From: Deltaproteobacteria bacterium
GTDB lineage: Bacteria > Bdellovibrionota > FAC87 > UBA2466
DNA: 64,000 nt
Direction of reading: 5' to 3'
Assembly (NCBI GenBank): GCA_900299195.1
Contig: OMIX01000064.1
Span: 32,109-96,108, forward strand
Made by a program: the position numbers and the translations under genes. Of the stretch, positions 55,975 to 63,677 are shown in pieces (the stretch's first letter is position 1; every line of letters begins with the position of its first letter). The notes beneath the pieces were generated by a model, which worked only from the letters and a program-made list of their open reading frames with translations, was not told the origin of the DNA and did no database searches.

Positions 55975-56989
55975 TAACAACTTTTCCAAATTGAGTGCCT
56001 TTTTGGAGATAATCGTGGGCTAAACCCACTTCTTGGAGGGAAAACTCACGATCGACCACAGCCCTTAAAGCTCCCGTTTCAAATAGTTTTAGAATTTGTG
56101 GAAAATCTCTTTTGCTTCCCATGGTAGAACCCAATAACGATAATTGCCTAAAAAAAAGATGTTTCAAATCGGTGATCCCTTCTCCCCCGCTAGTGGCTCC
56201 GCAAGTTACTAAGACCCCACCCGATTTCAAACATTTGATGTTCTTTTCCCAAAACGCTTTTCCGACATGATCTAAAATAATATCGGCTCCAAGTTTCCAG
56301 TGTTGTTTTATCGCTTTGGCAAAGTCGGTCTCTTTAGAGTTTATGATGATATCGGCTCCAAGTTGTTTAGCCCGTTCCAATTTTGAGGCTTGAGTCGAAG
56401 TCACAGCAACTTCTGCCCCTAGCCCTTTAGCCATTTGAATCGCAATAGAACTGACTCCACTTCCTGCACCGTGAATTAGAACCCTATCTCCAGCTTTAGC
56501 TTTAGCCCGAATCACCAGCATTTGCCAGGCGGTAGTAGAAACTAATCCGAGCGAGGCGGCCTCTAAGAAACTTAAGTTTTTAGGTTTGAGAAATAGATTA
56601 GCTTCGGGGACAGAGACATACTCTGCATGAGTGCCGCTTACTTGCTCACCTAAAATTGCGTACTCTGAGCAAAGACTTTCCCACCCTTCAAGACAGTGGG
56701 AACAATGGCCGCAACTGATACCTGGATGGACAATCACTTCGTCGCCCGGATTAAAATGCTTGCATTCCAATCCTAACTCGACGACCACTCCCGAAGCATC
56801 TCCTCCTAAGACATGGGTTGAGAATTTTTTCAAACCGGGCCAACCTTCGCGAACCCAAAGATCTAAATGGTTCAAGGCTGAATAATGAACCTTAACTAAG
56901 ACTTCCCCGTTTTTTGGACGAGGACGAGGAATTTCTCCGACCAAAATTTTATCAATCCCTCCGTGTTCGTCGAAGTAAGCAGCTCTCAT
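55958..56989 (-). CDS. Zinc-type medium-chain alcohol dehydrogenase (MDR)
   Basis: Oxidoreductase of 343 residues with NAD(P) dependence inferred from the Rossmann segment GDRVLIHGAGSGVSSIAIQMAK. The structural-zinc cysteines are in CGHCSHCLEGWESLC. The N-terminal HLDLWVREGWP carries a candidate catalytic-zinc or substrate residue in place of the common Cys-His pair. It may be quinone-reductase- or alcohol-dehydrogenase-like, with substrate unknown. Its start overlaps the upstream exchanger stop by 4 bases. Confidence 0.85.
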   Translation of the reverse strand: MRAAYFDEHGGIDKILVGEIPRPRPKNGEVLVKVHYSALNHLDLWVREGWPGLKKFSTHVLGGDASGVVVELGLECKHFNPGDEVIVHPGISCGHCSHCLEGWESLCSEYAILGEQVSGTHAEYVSVPEANLFLKPKNLSFLEAASLGLVSTTAWQMLVIRAKAKAGDRVLIHGAGSGVSSIAIQMAKGLGAEVAVTSTQASKLERAKQLGADIIINSKETDFAKAIKQHWKLGADIILDHVGKAFWEKNIKCLKSGGVLVTCGATSGGEGITDLKHLFFRQLSLLGSTMGSKRDFPQILKLFETGALRAVVDREFSLQEVGLAHDYLQKGTQFGKVVIKVAQ

Positions 56990-58116
56990 GATTTAGTTCC
57001 GTAGCTCCTTCTTGCAATTAACAAAGCTCGAGGCATCTGTTGAGACTTGAAATATTGGAAAAAATATCGAATAAGTTCAAATCCCACCCACGCGATATAC
57101 ACCCAAGTGATCACTTCTCGAGTTGAAGAGAAAATAAATTGAACTAGCCAAAGCACAAAAATCAGGGAGGCATCCCCAATGGAAAATTCAAGATCGAGTA
57201 GTAACATGCCTACAAGTAGCGATTGCACAATAGTGAGTAACAACTCCGATTTGTGACTTGCATCAAACGTCACAGCTTCATAGTGGCCTAGAGAAAGATT
57301 GAACACCAACGGGATCATTCCAGCTAACATCGTCCACTGGTTAATGTTACTACCCATCATGTTCATCACTGCCATCGGAGCCTTATTTTTTTGGCGGGCC
57401 CAGTTGAAAGCTGAGACTTTTTCGGGGAATTCAGACAGAAAAGGAGCAACCCATTGAATAAATACAAAGGTTGAAATTCCAAATCTAAGCGACCACCTCT
57501 GAAGAGTGTCCACAAAGGGATGGACACTAAAATAAAGAGCCACTCCGCCCACAGCAAACAAAAGGACAGTTCCTATCACTTTTGGAACTGGGGCTAACTT
57601 GATCAACTGTTTTCCTATCCAAGGAAGATCCTCCACTTCCTCTTCATCATGAGCAGGAAAAGAACGTAACATCCAAAGATAAGTCCCATAAATTCCAAAT
57701 AACGCTGCTGAGTCCCACAGGTTTAACGACCCCTTGGCCCACACAAAAATAAAATAAAGAATAGAAACGAAAACACAAAGGACACTTAAAAAATCTTGGT
57801 CATCCAAGCTGATGGCCCGAATAAACTTTTTGGTCTTCACACCTTGAAAAAAGAAATGCACAAAAAAGATCATGGGTAACCCTAACCCCGTAATCAATCT
57901 TAAAGATCCGGTTAGGTTTGCGATCATCAAGCTTCGTTCTTGTCGCCAAGCGATATTGGCTTCCACCGCAAATTCAGGAAGAGTTTGAAGCCAAGCTAGA
58001 ATACTCAACGCTAAAGCTCGTGACATAAAAGTTTGTGCTGTTTCGGCAGCCCAACCGATGACAAAAGCTGAAAGTAAAATAACAACAAGACTCCAACTTT
58101 CTAAAAGAAACTCCAT
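56986..58116 (-). CDS. Ca2+/cation antiporter-like membrane protein
   Basis: A 376-residue polytopic protein with two alpha-repeat-like segments typical of the cation exchanger superfamily. The first contains LPEFAVEANIAW near residue 45 and NLTGS. The second contains FLSEFPEKVSAFNWA near residue 230 and MGSNINQWTM. The two halves have about five helices each, separated by a charged linker (HDEEEVEDLPW). The ion is not predictable. CAGGAG precedes the ATG, immediately after a 17-bp palindrome-like site. Confidence 0.78.
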   Translation of the reverse strand: MEFLLESWSLVVILLSAFVIGWAAETAQTFMSRALALSILAWLQTLPEFAVEANIAWRQERSLMIANLTGSLRLITGLGLPMIFFVHFFFQGVKTKKFIRAISLDDQDFLSVLCVFVSILYFIFVWAKGSLNLWDSAALFGIYGTYLWMLRSFPAHDEEEVEDLPWIGKQLIKLAPVPKVIGTVLLFAVGGVALYFSVHPFVDTLQRWSLRFGISTFVFIQWVAPFLSEFPEKVSAFNWARQKNKAPMAVMNMMGSNINQWTMLAGMIPLVFNLSLGHYEAVTFDASHKSELLLTIVQSLLVGMLLLDLEFSIGDASLIFVLWLVQFIFSSTREVITWVYIAWVGFELIRYFFQYFKSQQMPRALLIARRSYGTKS

Positions 58117-58133
58117 GAGTTTATCTTCGCTCC

Positions 58134-58150
58134 TGTATTAAAGTTTGACA
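58134..58150. promoter_or_regulatory. 17-bp palindrome-like site (copy D) at exchanger gene start
   Basis: TGTATTAAAGTTTGACA matches TGTCTAAAAGTTTGACA, the reverse complement of the ferritin-side site, at 15 of 17 positions. Read on the minus strand it abuts the CAGGAG ribosome site of the exchanger gene. The ferritin-side copy abuts AAGGAG in the same way. Confidence 0.42.
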
Positions 58151-58259
58151 GTTTATGACAAGAATGGGCCGCTCTTAAGCCTTACCCTATCCTTGTTCTT
58201 CAAAAATGGCCTTATTATTACTGTCTTTTGGGGCCTTTGTCACAGATAAATACGGCACT

Positions 58260-58316
58260 CCCCTTGCACCAGTGAGAGGTGCCATGCGTGGCTAGTGAGA
58301 GGGGTCTGCTCTCATC
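58260..58316 (+). other. Possible folded leader upstream of ftsK
   Basis: GCACC-AGTGAGA-GGTGC (58266-58282) lies inside CCCCT/AGGGG arms (58260-58264 and 58300-58304). The repeated AGTGAGAGG also occurs at 58294. An alternative GAGAG/CTCTC pairing competes. The region is just upstream of ftsK and of unknown role. Confidence 0.3.
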
Positions 58317-58337
58317 CGAGTTTTGAGGAACGTTGGA

Positions 58338-60407
58338 ATGAATAAATTGCGCCAGGCTATGGGCATGCTCTTTTATCGCCCAAGCAAAGACACATCAGAA
58401 GCTTTTGTACACGACCGAACCGTGAGAGAAATTAAGGGTAGTCTCTATACCCTATTAGCTATTTTTCTTTTAGTGGCCCTCACCTCTTATATCCCTCTAG
58501 ACACTTTTAACATACTTAATGGCAGAATTGACCACATCAACAACATGGGTGGAGTCGTCGGAGCCATTCTAAGTGAAGTGTTTTTAGGTACCTTGGGCGT
58601 CATGGGCTATTGCAGTATTATTCTGGCCGCTTGGTTTTCACTCTTAGCTTTCCGTGGTGAATCGATTAAATCGCATTGGTTATCCATGTTGGGATTTATC
58701 ATCTCAAGCATTCTAGGTTCTTTGGGGTGCCGACTTATTTGGGGTCTTAAAGTGGCTGAAGTGAGCCTTCTCCAAGGAGGAATCGTAGGTCGCTACGTCG
58801 GAACTGGTTTGGAAGGCCTTTTTAATACGACAGGAGCTCTCATCTTAGTCGGAGGAGCTTTTGTGATTACCCTGATTTTTACAGCTCATCTATCCATGCT
58901 AGGTTTCACTCGACAGATTTTCGGTGAAGCGGAAGAAGTAGAGAAAAAACCGGAACCCAAATCGGAAAAAAATCCCACTTTATCAGTAAAATCCCAAGCC
59001 GCTGAGCCTTTAGAAAATGCTGTTGTCTCTATTAAGAAGCCCAGCAAATCTAAAAAAGGCCGTTCCAAGAAAAGTGAAAGTGAAGAGACTGACTCTTCTT
59101 TACCCCAAACTACTGAATTGGAAAACCAAGCAAACGAAGCCGAACCGTCAGCCTCTTCAGCCTCAAGTGACAGCCAAAAGATTTTCACTTACTCAGAACT
59201 CGTTCCCTTCCAAGGAGCTTACTCTCTTCCTTCTACTCGGTTACTGAAATCCCCCACCAACAACCCAAGAAAAATGAACAAAGGGGAATTAAAAGAGAAC
59301 ATTCAAAAACTTTGCGAACACTTGCTCTCTTTTCAAATTACCGGAGAAATCACATCGGTTTCTCAGGGACCTGTGCTTACCACTTATGAATACAAACCTA
59401 GTGCGGGTATTAAGTTAAGTAAAATTGCAGCTCTCCAGGAAGATCTCGGAGTTGTTCTTGGAACACGTGAGTTAAGAATAGTAGCTCCCATTCCCGGAAA
59501 AACGGTAGTCGGAATTGAAGTTCCACGACCGCAAGCTGAAACCATTGCACTTAAAGATTGTCTAAATGAAAAGGATTTCGCCGATAAAAAGCTTCGAATT
59601 CCAGTCGCTTTGGGAAGGCAAACCGATGGAAAAGCCGTTTTTGCAGATCTCGTTTCGATGCCTCATTTACTGGTCGCAGGGGCCACGGGATCCGGAAAAT
59701 CTGTTTTTATTAACTCTCTTATCATGAGTTTCCTTTTTAGAATGTCTCCACAACAACTTCGTTTGATTTTAGTGGATCCTAAGATGCTAGAGTTGAATGT
59801 CTTTGATGGACTGCCTCACTTAATCACCAATGTGATTACTGACAATAAGATTGCTTTCAATGCTCTTAACTGGGCTGTTTGGGAAATGGATCGACGATAT
59901 AACCTAATGGCTAAGACAGGTTCAAAAAACATTGACTCATTTAATGAAAAACAAAAATCCTCAGCGGACAAATTGCCGTTTATCGTGGTAGTCGTAGATG
60001 AATTAGCCGACCTGATGATGTCAGGTGGAGAAATGGTAGAAATAGCTATTACCCGATTAGCTCAAAAAGCAAGAGCTGCAGGAATTCATTTAGTCATTGC
60101 CACCCAAAGACCTTCGACCGATGTGATTACAGGTCTCATTAAAGCTAATATTCCCTCTCGTCTTTCTTTTAAGGTTCCTTCGGGAATTGACTCAAGAACT
60201 GTATTAGACACTTCAGGCGCTGAAGAACTGATTGGTCGAGGGGATAGTTTAATGATCCAACCTGCAGTTCCTTTAAGAAGATTACACGGGACATTCGTAA
60301 CTGAAGAAGAATTAAAACGAACAGTTAAGTTTTGCATCGATGGAAAAGATCATTCCGCAAACTATATCGATTTCTCCGGGATAGACCCTGAGCAGGAAGA
60401 GAAATAA
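58338..60407 (+). CDS. ftsK: FtsK/SpoIIIE-type DNA translocase lacking the gamma domain
   Basis: Membrane-anchored DNA pump coordinating division with chromosome segregation. Four N-terminal helices (residues 40-200) are followed by a Glu/Ser/Lys-rich linker (about 200-300). The motor follows: alpha domain, Walker A GATGSGKSVFINSLI, Walker B IVVVVDELADLMMSGG, and RPSTDVITGLIKANIPSRLSF. The chain stops soon after the motor (SGIDPEQEEK). It therefore lacks the winged-helix gamma domain that reads KOPS/SRS sites. ATG 58338, with GAGGA 8 bases upstream, is preferred over TTG 58323. It is convergent with the rhomboid gene. Confidence 0.93.
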   Translation: MNKLRQAMGMLFYRPSKDTSEAFVHDRTVREIKGSLYTLLAIFLLVALTSYIPLDTFNILNGRIDHINNMGGVVGAILSEVFLGTLGVMGYCSIILAAWFSLLAFRGESIKSHWLSMLGFIISSILGSLGCRLIWGLKVAEVSLLQGGIVGRYVGTGLEGLFNTTGALILVGGAFVITLIFTAHLSMLGFTRQIFGEAEEVEKKPEPKSEKNPTLSVKSQAAEPLENAVVSIKKPSKSKKGRSKKSESEETDSSLPQTTELENQANEAEPSASSASSDSQKIFTYSELVPFQGAYSLPSTRLLKSPTNNPRKMNKGELKENIQKLCEHLLSFQITGEITSVSQGPVLTTYEYKPSAGIKLSKIAALQEDLGVVLGTRELRIVAPIPGKTVVGIEVPRPQAETIALKDCLNEKDFADKKLRIPVALGRQTDGKAVFADLVSMPHLLVAGATGSGKSVFINSLIMSFLFRMSPQQLRLILVDPKMLELNVFDGLPHLITNVITDNKIAFNALNWAVWEMDRRYNLMAKTGSKNIDSFNEKQKSSADKLPFIVVVVDELADLMMSGGEMVEIAITRLAQKARAAGIHLVIATQRPSTDVITGLIKANIPSRLSFKVPSGIDSRTVLDTSGAEELIGRGDSLMIQPAVPLRRLHGTFVTEEELKRTVKFCIDGKDHSANYIDFSGIDPEQEEK

Positions 60408-60413
60408 CCACCC

Positions 60414-61178
60414 CTAATTCCAATACGGCCCCTTACCTTCTTCTGAGTTATTTTCATTCACTATAAGAGTGAATTGTCGTTTGAGTTTTTCTCTGTCTTG
60501 GTCTTTTTTGGATTGTCCCGAGCCCGGGCCCTTGGGACGCAGATATTTCAAATAGAGATAGACTGCCCCCACAAACATTCCTCCCAAATGAGCGAAGTGG
60601 GCCACATTATCTTGCGCTGTAGCTTCTACTCCGGTGATAAGCTCCACCAGAGCCATGACAAGAACAAAATATTTCGCTTTCATGGGAAAAACAAAAAACA
60701 CTAAGAAATATCTCTCTCCGAAAAAGATACCATAGGCTGCGAGGATTCCGTAGATTGCACCGCTAGCACCAATGATAGGATGACTGAGTCGACTCACATC
60801 TGAGAAAAGTAAGTTAACCCCATAATTAAACAATCCAGCCCCAATGCCACACATTAAAAAATAAAACAGAAATTGTTTGCGCCCCAATTTAGCTTCAATT
60901 TCAGATCCGAAATACCAAAGAATGAGCATGTTCAAAAGCAAATGGAGTGGGTGCCCATGCATAAAGATGTAGGTCACAAATTGCCATGCCCAACCCTTTT
61001 CTTTGACCAAAGCCGGAACCAAGCCAAAAATTTCTTTTAAATAAAGATCATGAAATTGAAAGCCTAAGTGAGTCGCCACAAAGTCGATAAAGTAAACTGC
61101 AACACAAGTCACAATAATATTTCGAGTGACTAAAGTTAATGGCGGAACCGGACTGAGTTGATCGTAGCGTGAGTTCAT
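60414..61178 (-). CDS. Rhomboid family intramembrane serine protease
   Basis: Cleaves membrane helices inside the bilayer. The 254 residues form six helices. The serine nucleophile is in IIGASGAIYGILAAYG (GxSG) and the histidine in NVAHFAHLGGMFVGAVYL. The L1-like segment HGHPLHLLLNMLILWYFGSEIE also fits. The C-terminal tail is basic then acidic (GQSKKDQDREKLKRQ). It is 12 bases downstream of the epimerase gene. Confidence 0.9.
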   Translation of the reverse strand: MNSRYDQLSPVPPLTLVTRNIIVTCVAVYFIDFVATHLGFQFHDLYLKEIFGLVPALVKEKGWAWQFVTYIFMHGHPLHLLLNMLILWYFGSEIEAKLGRKQFLFYFLMCGIGAGLFNYGVNLLFSDVSRLSHPIIGASGAIYGILAAYGIFFGERYFLVFFVFPMKAKYFVLVMALVELITGVEATAQDNVAHFAHLGGMFVGAVYLYLKYLRPKGPGSGQSKKDQDREKLKRQFTLIVNENNSEEGKGPYWN

Positions 61179-61190
61179 AATGTTATCTTA

Positions 61191-61601
61191 TCAAGTTGTG
61201 ATTTCTTCTAATTCAACCAAAACTCCCCCCATACTTTTGGGGTGAATGAAAAGAGCTTTGCCTCGAGCCGCTTTTCTTATGCCGGGAGGCAAAATTTCAA
61301 AACCGTTCTGATTTAAAAGGGCCTGCCACTTTTCGATTTGAGTGACTTCAAAGCTAACATGGTGAATTCCACCCTCGGGGCGCTTAAGTAAAAACTTGGA
61401 GATAGGGGAGTCGGGTACCGTTGGCTCCAAAAGTTCAAGTCGAAAGTGATGTGAAACATCAACGGGTAACATGGCAGCCCTCACCTTTTCCGTTGGAACC
61501 TCATGATGTTCTGTAATCTGAAGAGATAAAACTTTGAGTTTTTCTGCAATTTTCTCAATCGCAGGACAAGCAATGGCGATGTGTGACAACTCTAATTTCA
61601 T
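61191..61601 (-). CDS. mce: Methylmalonyl-CoA epimerase
   Basis: VOC-fold enzyme of 136 residues that interconverts the R and S forms of methylmalonyl-CoA in propionate metabolism. Metal-binding and catalytic elements are SHIAIACPAIEK (first His), VRAAMLPVD, FRLELLEPT, GGIHHVSFEV (His), and the final GGVLVELEE (Glu). Length and motifs match the family well. The related mutase is not encoded in this window. Confidence 0.88.
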   Translation of the reverse strand: MKLELSHIAIACPAIEKIAEKLKVLSLQITEHHEVPTEKVRAAMLPVDVSHHFRLELLEPTVPDSPISKFLLKRPEGGIHHVSFEVTQIEKWQALLNQNGFEILPPGIRKAARGKALFIHPKSMGGVLVELEEITT

Positions 61602-61646
61602 GAATGACTTTCTTGGAATTAAGAAACCAGGATATTGATACCTATT

Positions 61647-62222
61647 TCAATCTTCTCGCTCAATTCCACTGGGATTTCTCATTTGTTCTTCGATAAGTGA
61701 ATTAGGAGCATTCCTTAACGGTATGCTCTGTTTCTTTTCAACCTCATCGTACCCCTCTTGAATTCCTTTTTTAACATTAGCTAAGTCTTTTTGGTAACAC
61801 TCTTGGTATTTTTTGTAATTCTGATTTCTTAGTGGTTCGCATTTATCGAGCGCTCTTTGACGATTTTCCGTGTTGTATTGAGGGTCCTCAGCGTAGGCCC
61901 TTCCTTTCGGCGAATTCACTTCTTTAGGTCCCTGAGGCGTCGGTTTAAAAAAATCCCCATCAAAAATCTGTATGGTATTAGGGTTGAGCCGGTTAAAACC
62001 CTGATTAGGAGTATTGGGGGCTCCTGGAGCCGGAACCACAGGAACAGCCGGGGCAACAGCAGGAGGGTTCTGAGAGCTGGGCTCTCCACCCGCTTCGGAA
62101 AATGCCTCGGAACTGAGCAGAGCTGTTAAAAGCAACAAATAGAACATTAAGTTTGTGCCTTTCTCCATTTGACTTAAAAACCGTGACAGTCCCTTCATTT
62201 TATCTGATTGAGACCACCGCAT
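61647..62222 (-). CDS. Exported Pro/Gln-rich protein of unknown function
   Basis: From the ATG at 62222 (GGAGG 6 bases upstream) it has 191 residues. A polar leader of about 25 residues and a hydrophobic segment (LMFYLLLLTALLSSEA) suggest a signal anchor or a long signal peptide. A Pro/Ala/Val linker (PPAVAPAVPVVPAPGAP) follows. The C-terminal half is charged with cysteines in LDKCEPLR and QECYQKDL and a helical stretch (GIQEGYDEVEKKQ). Divergent from the ferritin-like gene. No family recognised. Confidence 0.6.
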   Translation of the reverse strand: MRWSQSDKMKGLSRFLSQMEKGTNLMFYLLLLTALLSSEAFSEAGGEPSSQNPPAVAPAVPVVPAPGAPNTPNQGFNRLNPNTIQIFDGDFFKPTPQGPKEVNSPKGRAYAEDPQYNTENRQRALDKCEPLRNQNYKKYQECYQKDLANVKKGIQEGYDEVEKKQSIPLRNAPNSLIEEQMRNPSGIERED

Positions 62223-62265
62223 CAATATCCTCCGTTGCCAATCTCACTTCAGGCTCGTACCATAG

Positions 62266-62282
62266 TGTCAAACTTTTAGACA
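62266..62282. promoter_or_regulatory. 17-bp palindromic operator-like site (copy B) at ferritin-like gene
   Basis: TGTCAAACTTTTAGACA is an imperfect palindrome ending one base before AAGGAG, the ribosome site of the ferritin-like gene. A second copy (TGTCTAAAAGTTAGACA, nearly perfect) lies just after that gene's stop. This position fits binding by a dimeric regulator, or an RNA hairpin near the ribosome site. Confidence 0.55.
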
Positions 62283-62298
62283 CAAGGAGAAAAGTGCG

Positions 62299-62745
62299 AT
62301 GGCCAAAGGTAAACCCAGTAAAAACTCTTCCAATGAAATTATTGATGCTTTAGACCAAATTTTAGAAGCTGAACTTTCAGGGGTCGTCAGATATCTGCAT
62401 TACAGTTTTATGATCTTTGGACCTAATCGAATTCCCATCACTAAGTGGTTTCGAGACCACGCTATGGAAGGCATTCAACACGCTGTCACTATCGGTGAAA
62501 AGATCACCGCTTTAGGCGGTCATCCCTCGGTCAAAGTGAAGCCAGTGCCCGAGACGAACAAACACAATGTGATGGAAATTTTAAAAGAGAGTCTAGAGTT
62601 TGAACATGAAGGGGTAAGACTTTATCACGAACTTCTTAGCAAAATTGAAGGTGACGTTGCCTTAGAGGAAATGGTTCGCGGACTCATCCTCGATGAAACC
62701 ACCCACATTGAAGAAGTTGAAAAAATGACACGATCTTTAAAATAA
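62299..62745 (+). CDS. Ferritin-like/bacterioferritin-type diiron protein
   Basis: A 148-residue four-helix protein with ferritin-type metal ligands. These are a glutamate in helix 1 (EAELSGVVRYLHY), an E-x-x-H pair in helix 2 (HAMEGIQHAVT), a glutamate in helix 3 (SLEFEHEGVRLYHELL), and E-x-x-H in helix 4 (LDETTHIEEVE). It resembles bacterioferritin or a Dps-like diiron oxidase, but no heme-ligand methionine is evident at the usual place. Iron storage or peroxide detoxification is the general expectation. AAGGAG precedes the ATG. It is flanked by two palindromic sites and followed by a terminator. Confidence 0.82.
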   Translation: MAKGKPSKNSSNEIIDALDQILEAELSGVVRYLHYSFMIFGPNRIPITKWFRDHAMEGIQHAVTIGEKITALGGHPSVKVKPVPETNKHNVMEILKESLEFEHEGVRLYHELLSKIEGDVALEEMVRGLILDETTHIEEVEKMTRSLK

Positions 62746-62748
62746 GAT

Positions 62749-62765
62749 TGTCTAAAAGTTAGACA
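62749..62765. promoter_or_regulatory. 17-bp palindrome (copy C) after ferritin-like gene
   Basis: TGTCTAA-AAG-TTAGACA is a perfect 7-bp palindrome with a 3-base centre, 3 bases after the ferritin-like stop and just before its terminator. It is the best-formed copy of the motif in the window. Confidence 0.55.
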
Positions 62766-62780
62766 CTTTAAAAGATTCGA

Positions 62781-62809
62781 GAAGTGCCCCATTTAGGGGC
62801 ACTTCTTTT
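62781..62809 (+). terminator. Rho-independent terminator after ferritin-like gene
   Basis: Perfect 10-bp stem GAAGTGCCCC-ATTTA-GGGGCACTTC followed by TTTTA, starting 36 bases after the stop codon. Confidence 0.93.
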
Positions 62810-62949
62810 ATGACCGACTAAAATTGTCACTCATCCCCACCAGTTTACTGAACTTAGCTTAACCCTTGCTTGGCTTTAAATTTGCTCAGATCCGTACAGA
62901 ATAACTCCATCGCCCGGGAGTTTATGGCCTTAACTAAGGGAGTTTTGGA

Positions 62950-63639
62950 ATGCCAAGAAAAAAGAATACGGAATCAACTCCAACATTAACTATCGGTTCC
63001 GAAGACACCCAAGTGATCAACTCTGCTGATTTGGAAGCCACTGAAGCAGAATTACTCAGTGATACCGAAAGAACGGAAACTCAAGTCCCCGAAAAGGAAC
63101 CTTCACAAGAGGTTGAAGTAGAAGCCTCTTCAACCACAGAAGTTGAAGCCAAACCCAAACGTCAAAGACGCTCTAGAAAAAATCCGAGTGCACAAGACAT
63201 CGTAGCCTCCGAGGCCCACAGTTCTTCTCTGGATCTTTCTAAAGACGTTACTTTAGCTAAAGAGTCTATAGAATTAACAATGAATTCCATGGTGGCTCAA
63301 TTTACCAAAATTAAAGAATTAACCTCTGGAGTGAATACTCAACTTGAAAAGATGAACGCCCTTATCAAAGAGATGTCACCCACACAGAATCCAAATCTTG
63401 AAGAATTGGTAAAACCTCAAAGCAATACTCAGTTTATTACTAAGTTTGCCACAGCGGCCAGTTTAGTTGCGATGTTGCTTTCTATTTTGAGTATGTCGAT
63501 GTCACAATCGGCTCGACAAACCCTCCTCTCCGCTTCTATCGCCCCTAAAGAAAACAGTTCGGCGTTGAACTCTACTTCCTCGCAGGAGCTAGCCTTCAGC
63601 AACAAAGAAATTCCATCTAAGAAGAAGCTAAAAAAATAA
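62950..63639 (+). CDS. Acidic single-helix membrane protein, unknown
   Basis: A 229-residue protein. It has an acidic, Thr/Glu-rich N-terminus (ATEAELLSDTERTETQ), and a basic patch KPKRQRRSRKNPS near residue 75. A helical region follows (IKELTSGVNTQLEKMNALIKEM), then a membrane helix near residue 165 (FATAASLVAMLLSILSM) and a short Lys-rich end. Without a signal peptide the N-terminal part is likely cytoplasmic, with a tail anchor. No family is recognised. The following CYTH gene begins 39 bases downstream. Confidence 0.6.
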   Translation: MPRKKNTESTPTLTIGSEDTQVINSADLEATEAELLSDTERTETQVPEKEPSQEVEVEASSTTEVEAKPKRQRRSRKNPSAQDIVASEAHSSSLDLSKDVTLAKESIELTMNSMVAQFTKIKELTSGVNTQLEKMNALIKEMSPTQNPNLEELVKPQSNTQFITKFATAASLVAMLLSILSMSMSQSARQTLLSASIAPKENSSALNSTSSQELAFSNKEIPSKKKLKK

Positions 63640-63677
63640 GCCGTTGAGTTTCTTTTCTGGGTAAGACAAGATGAGCT

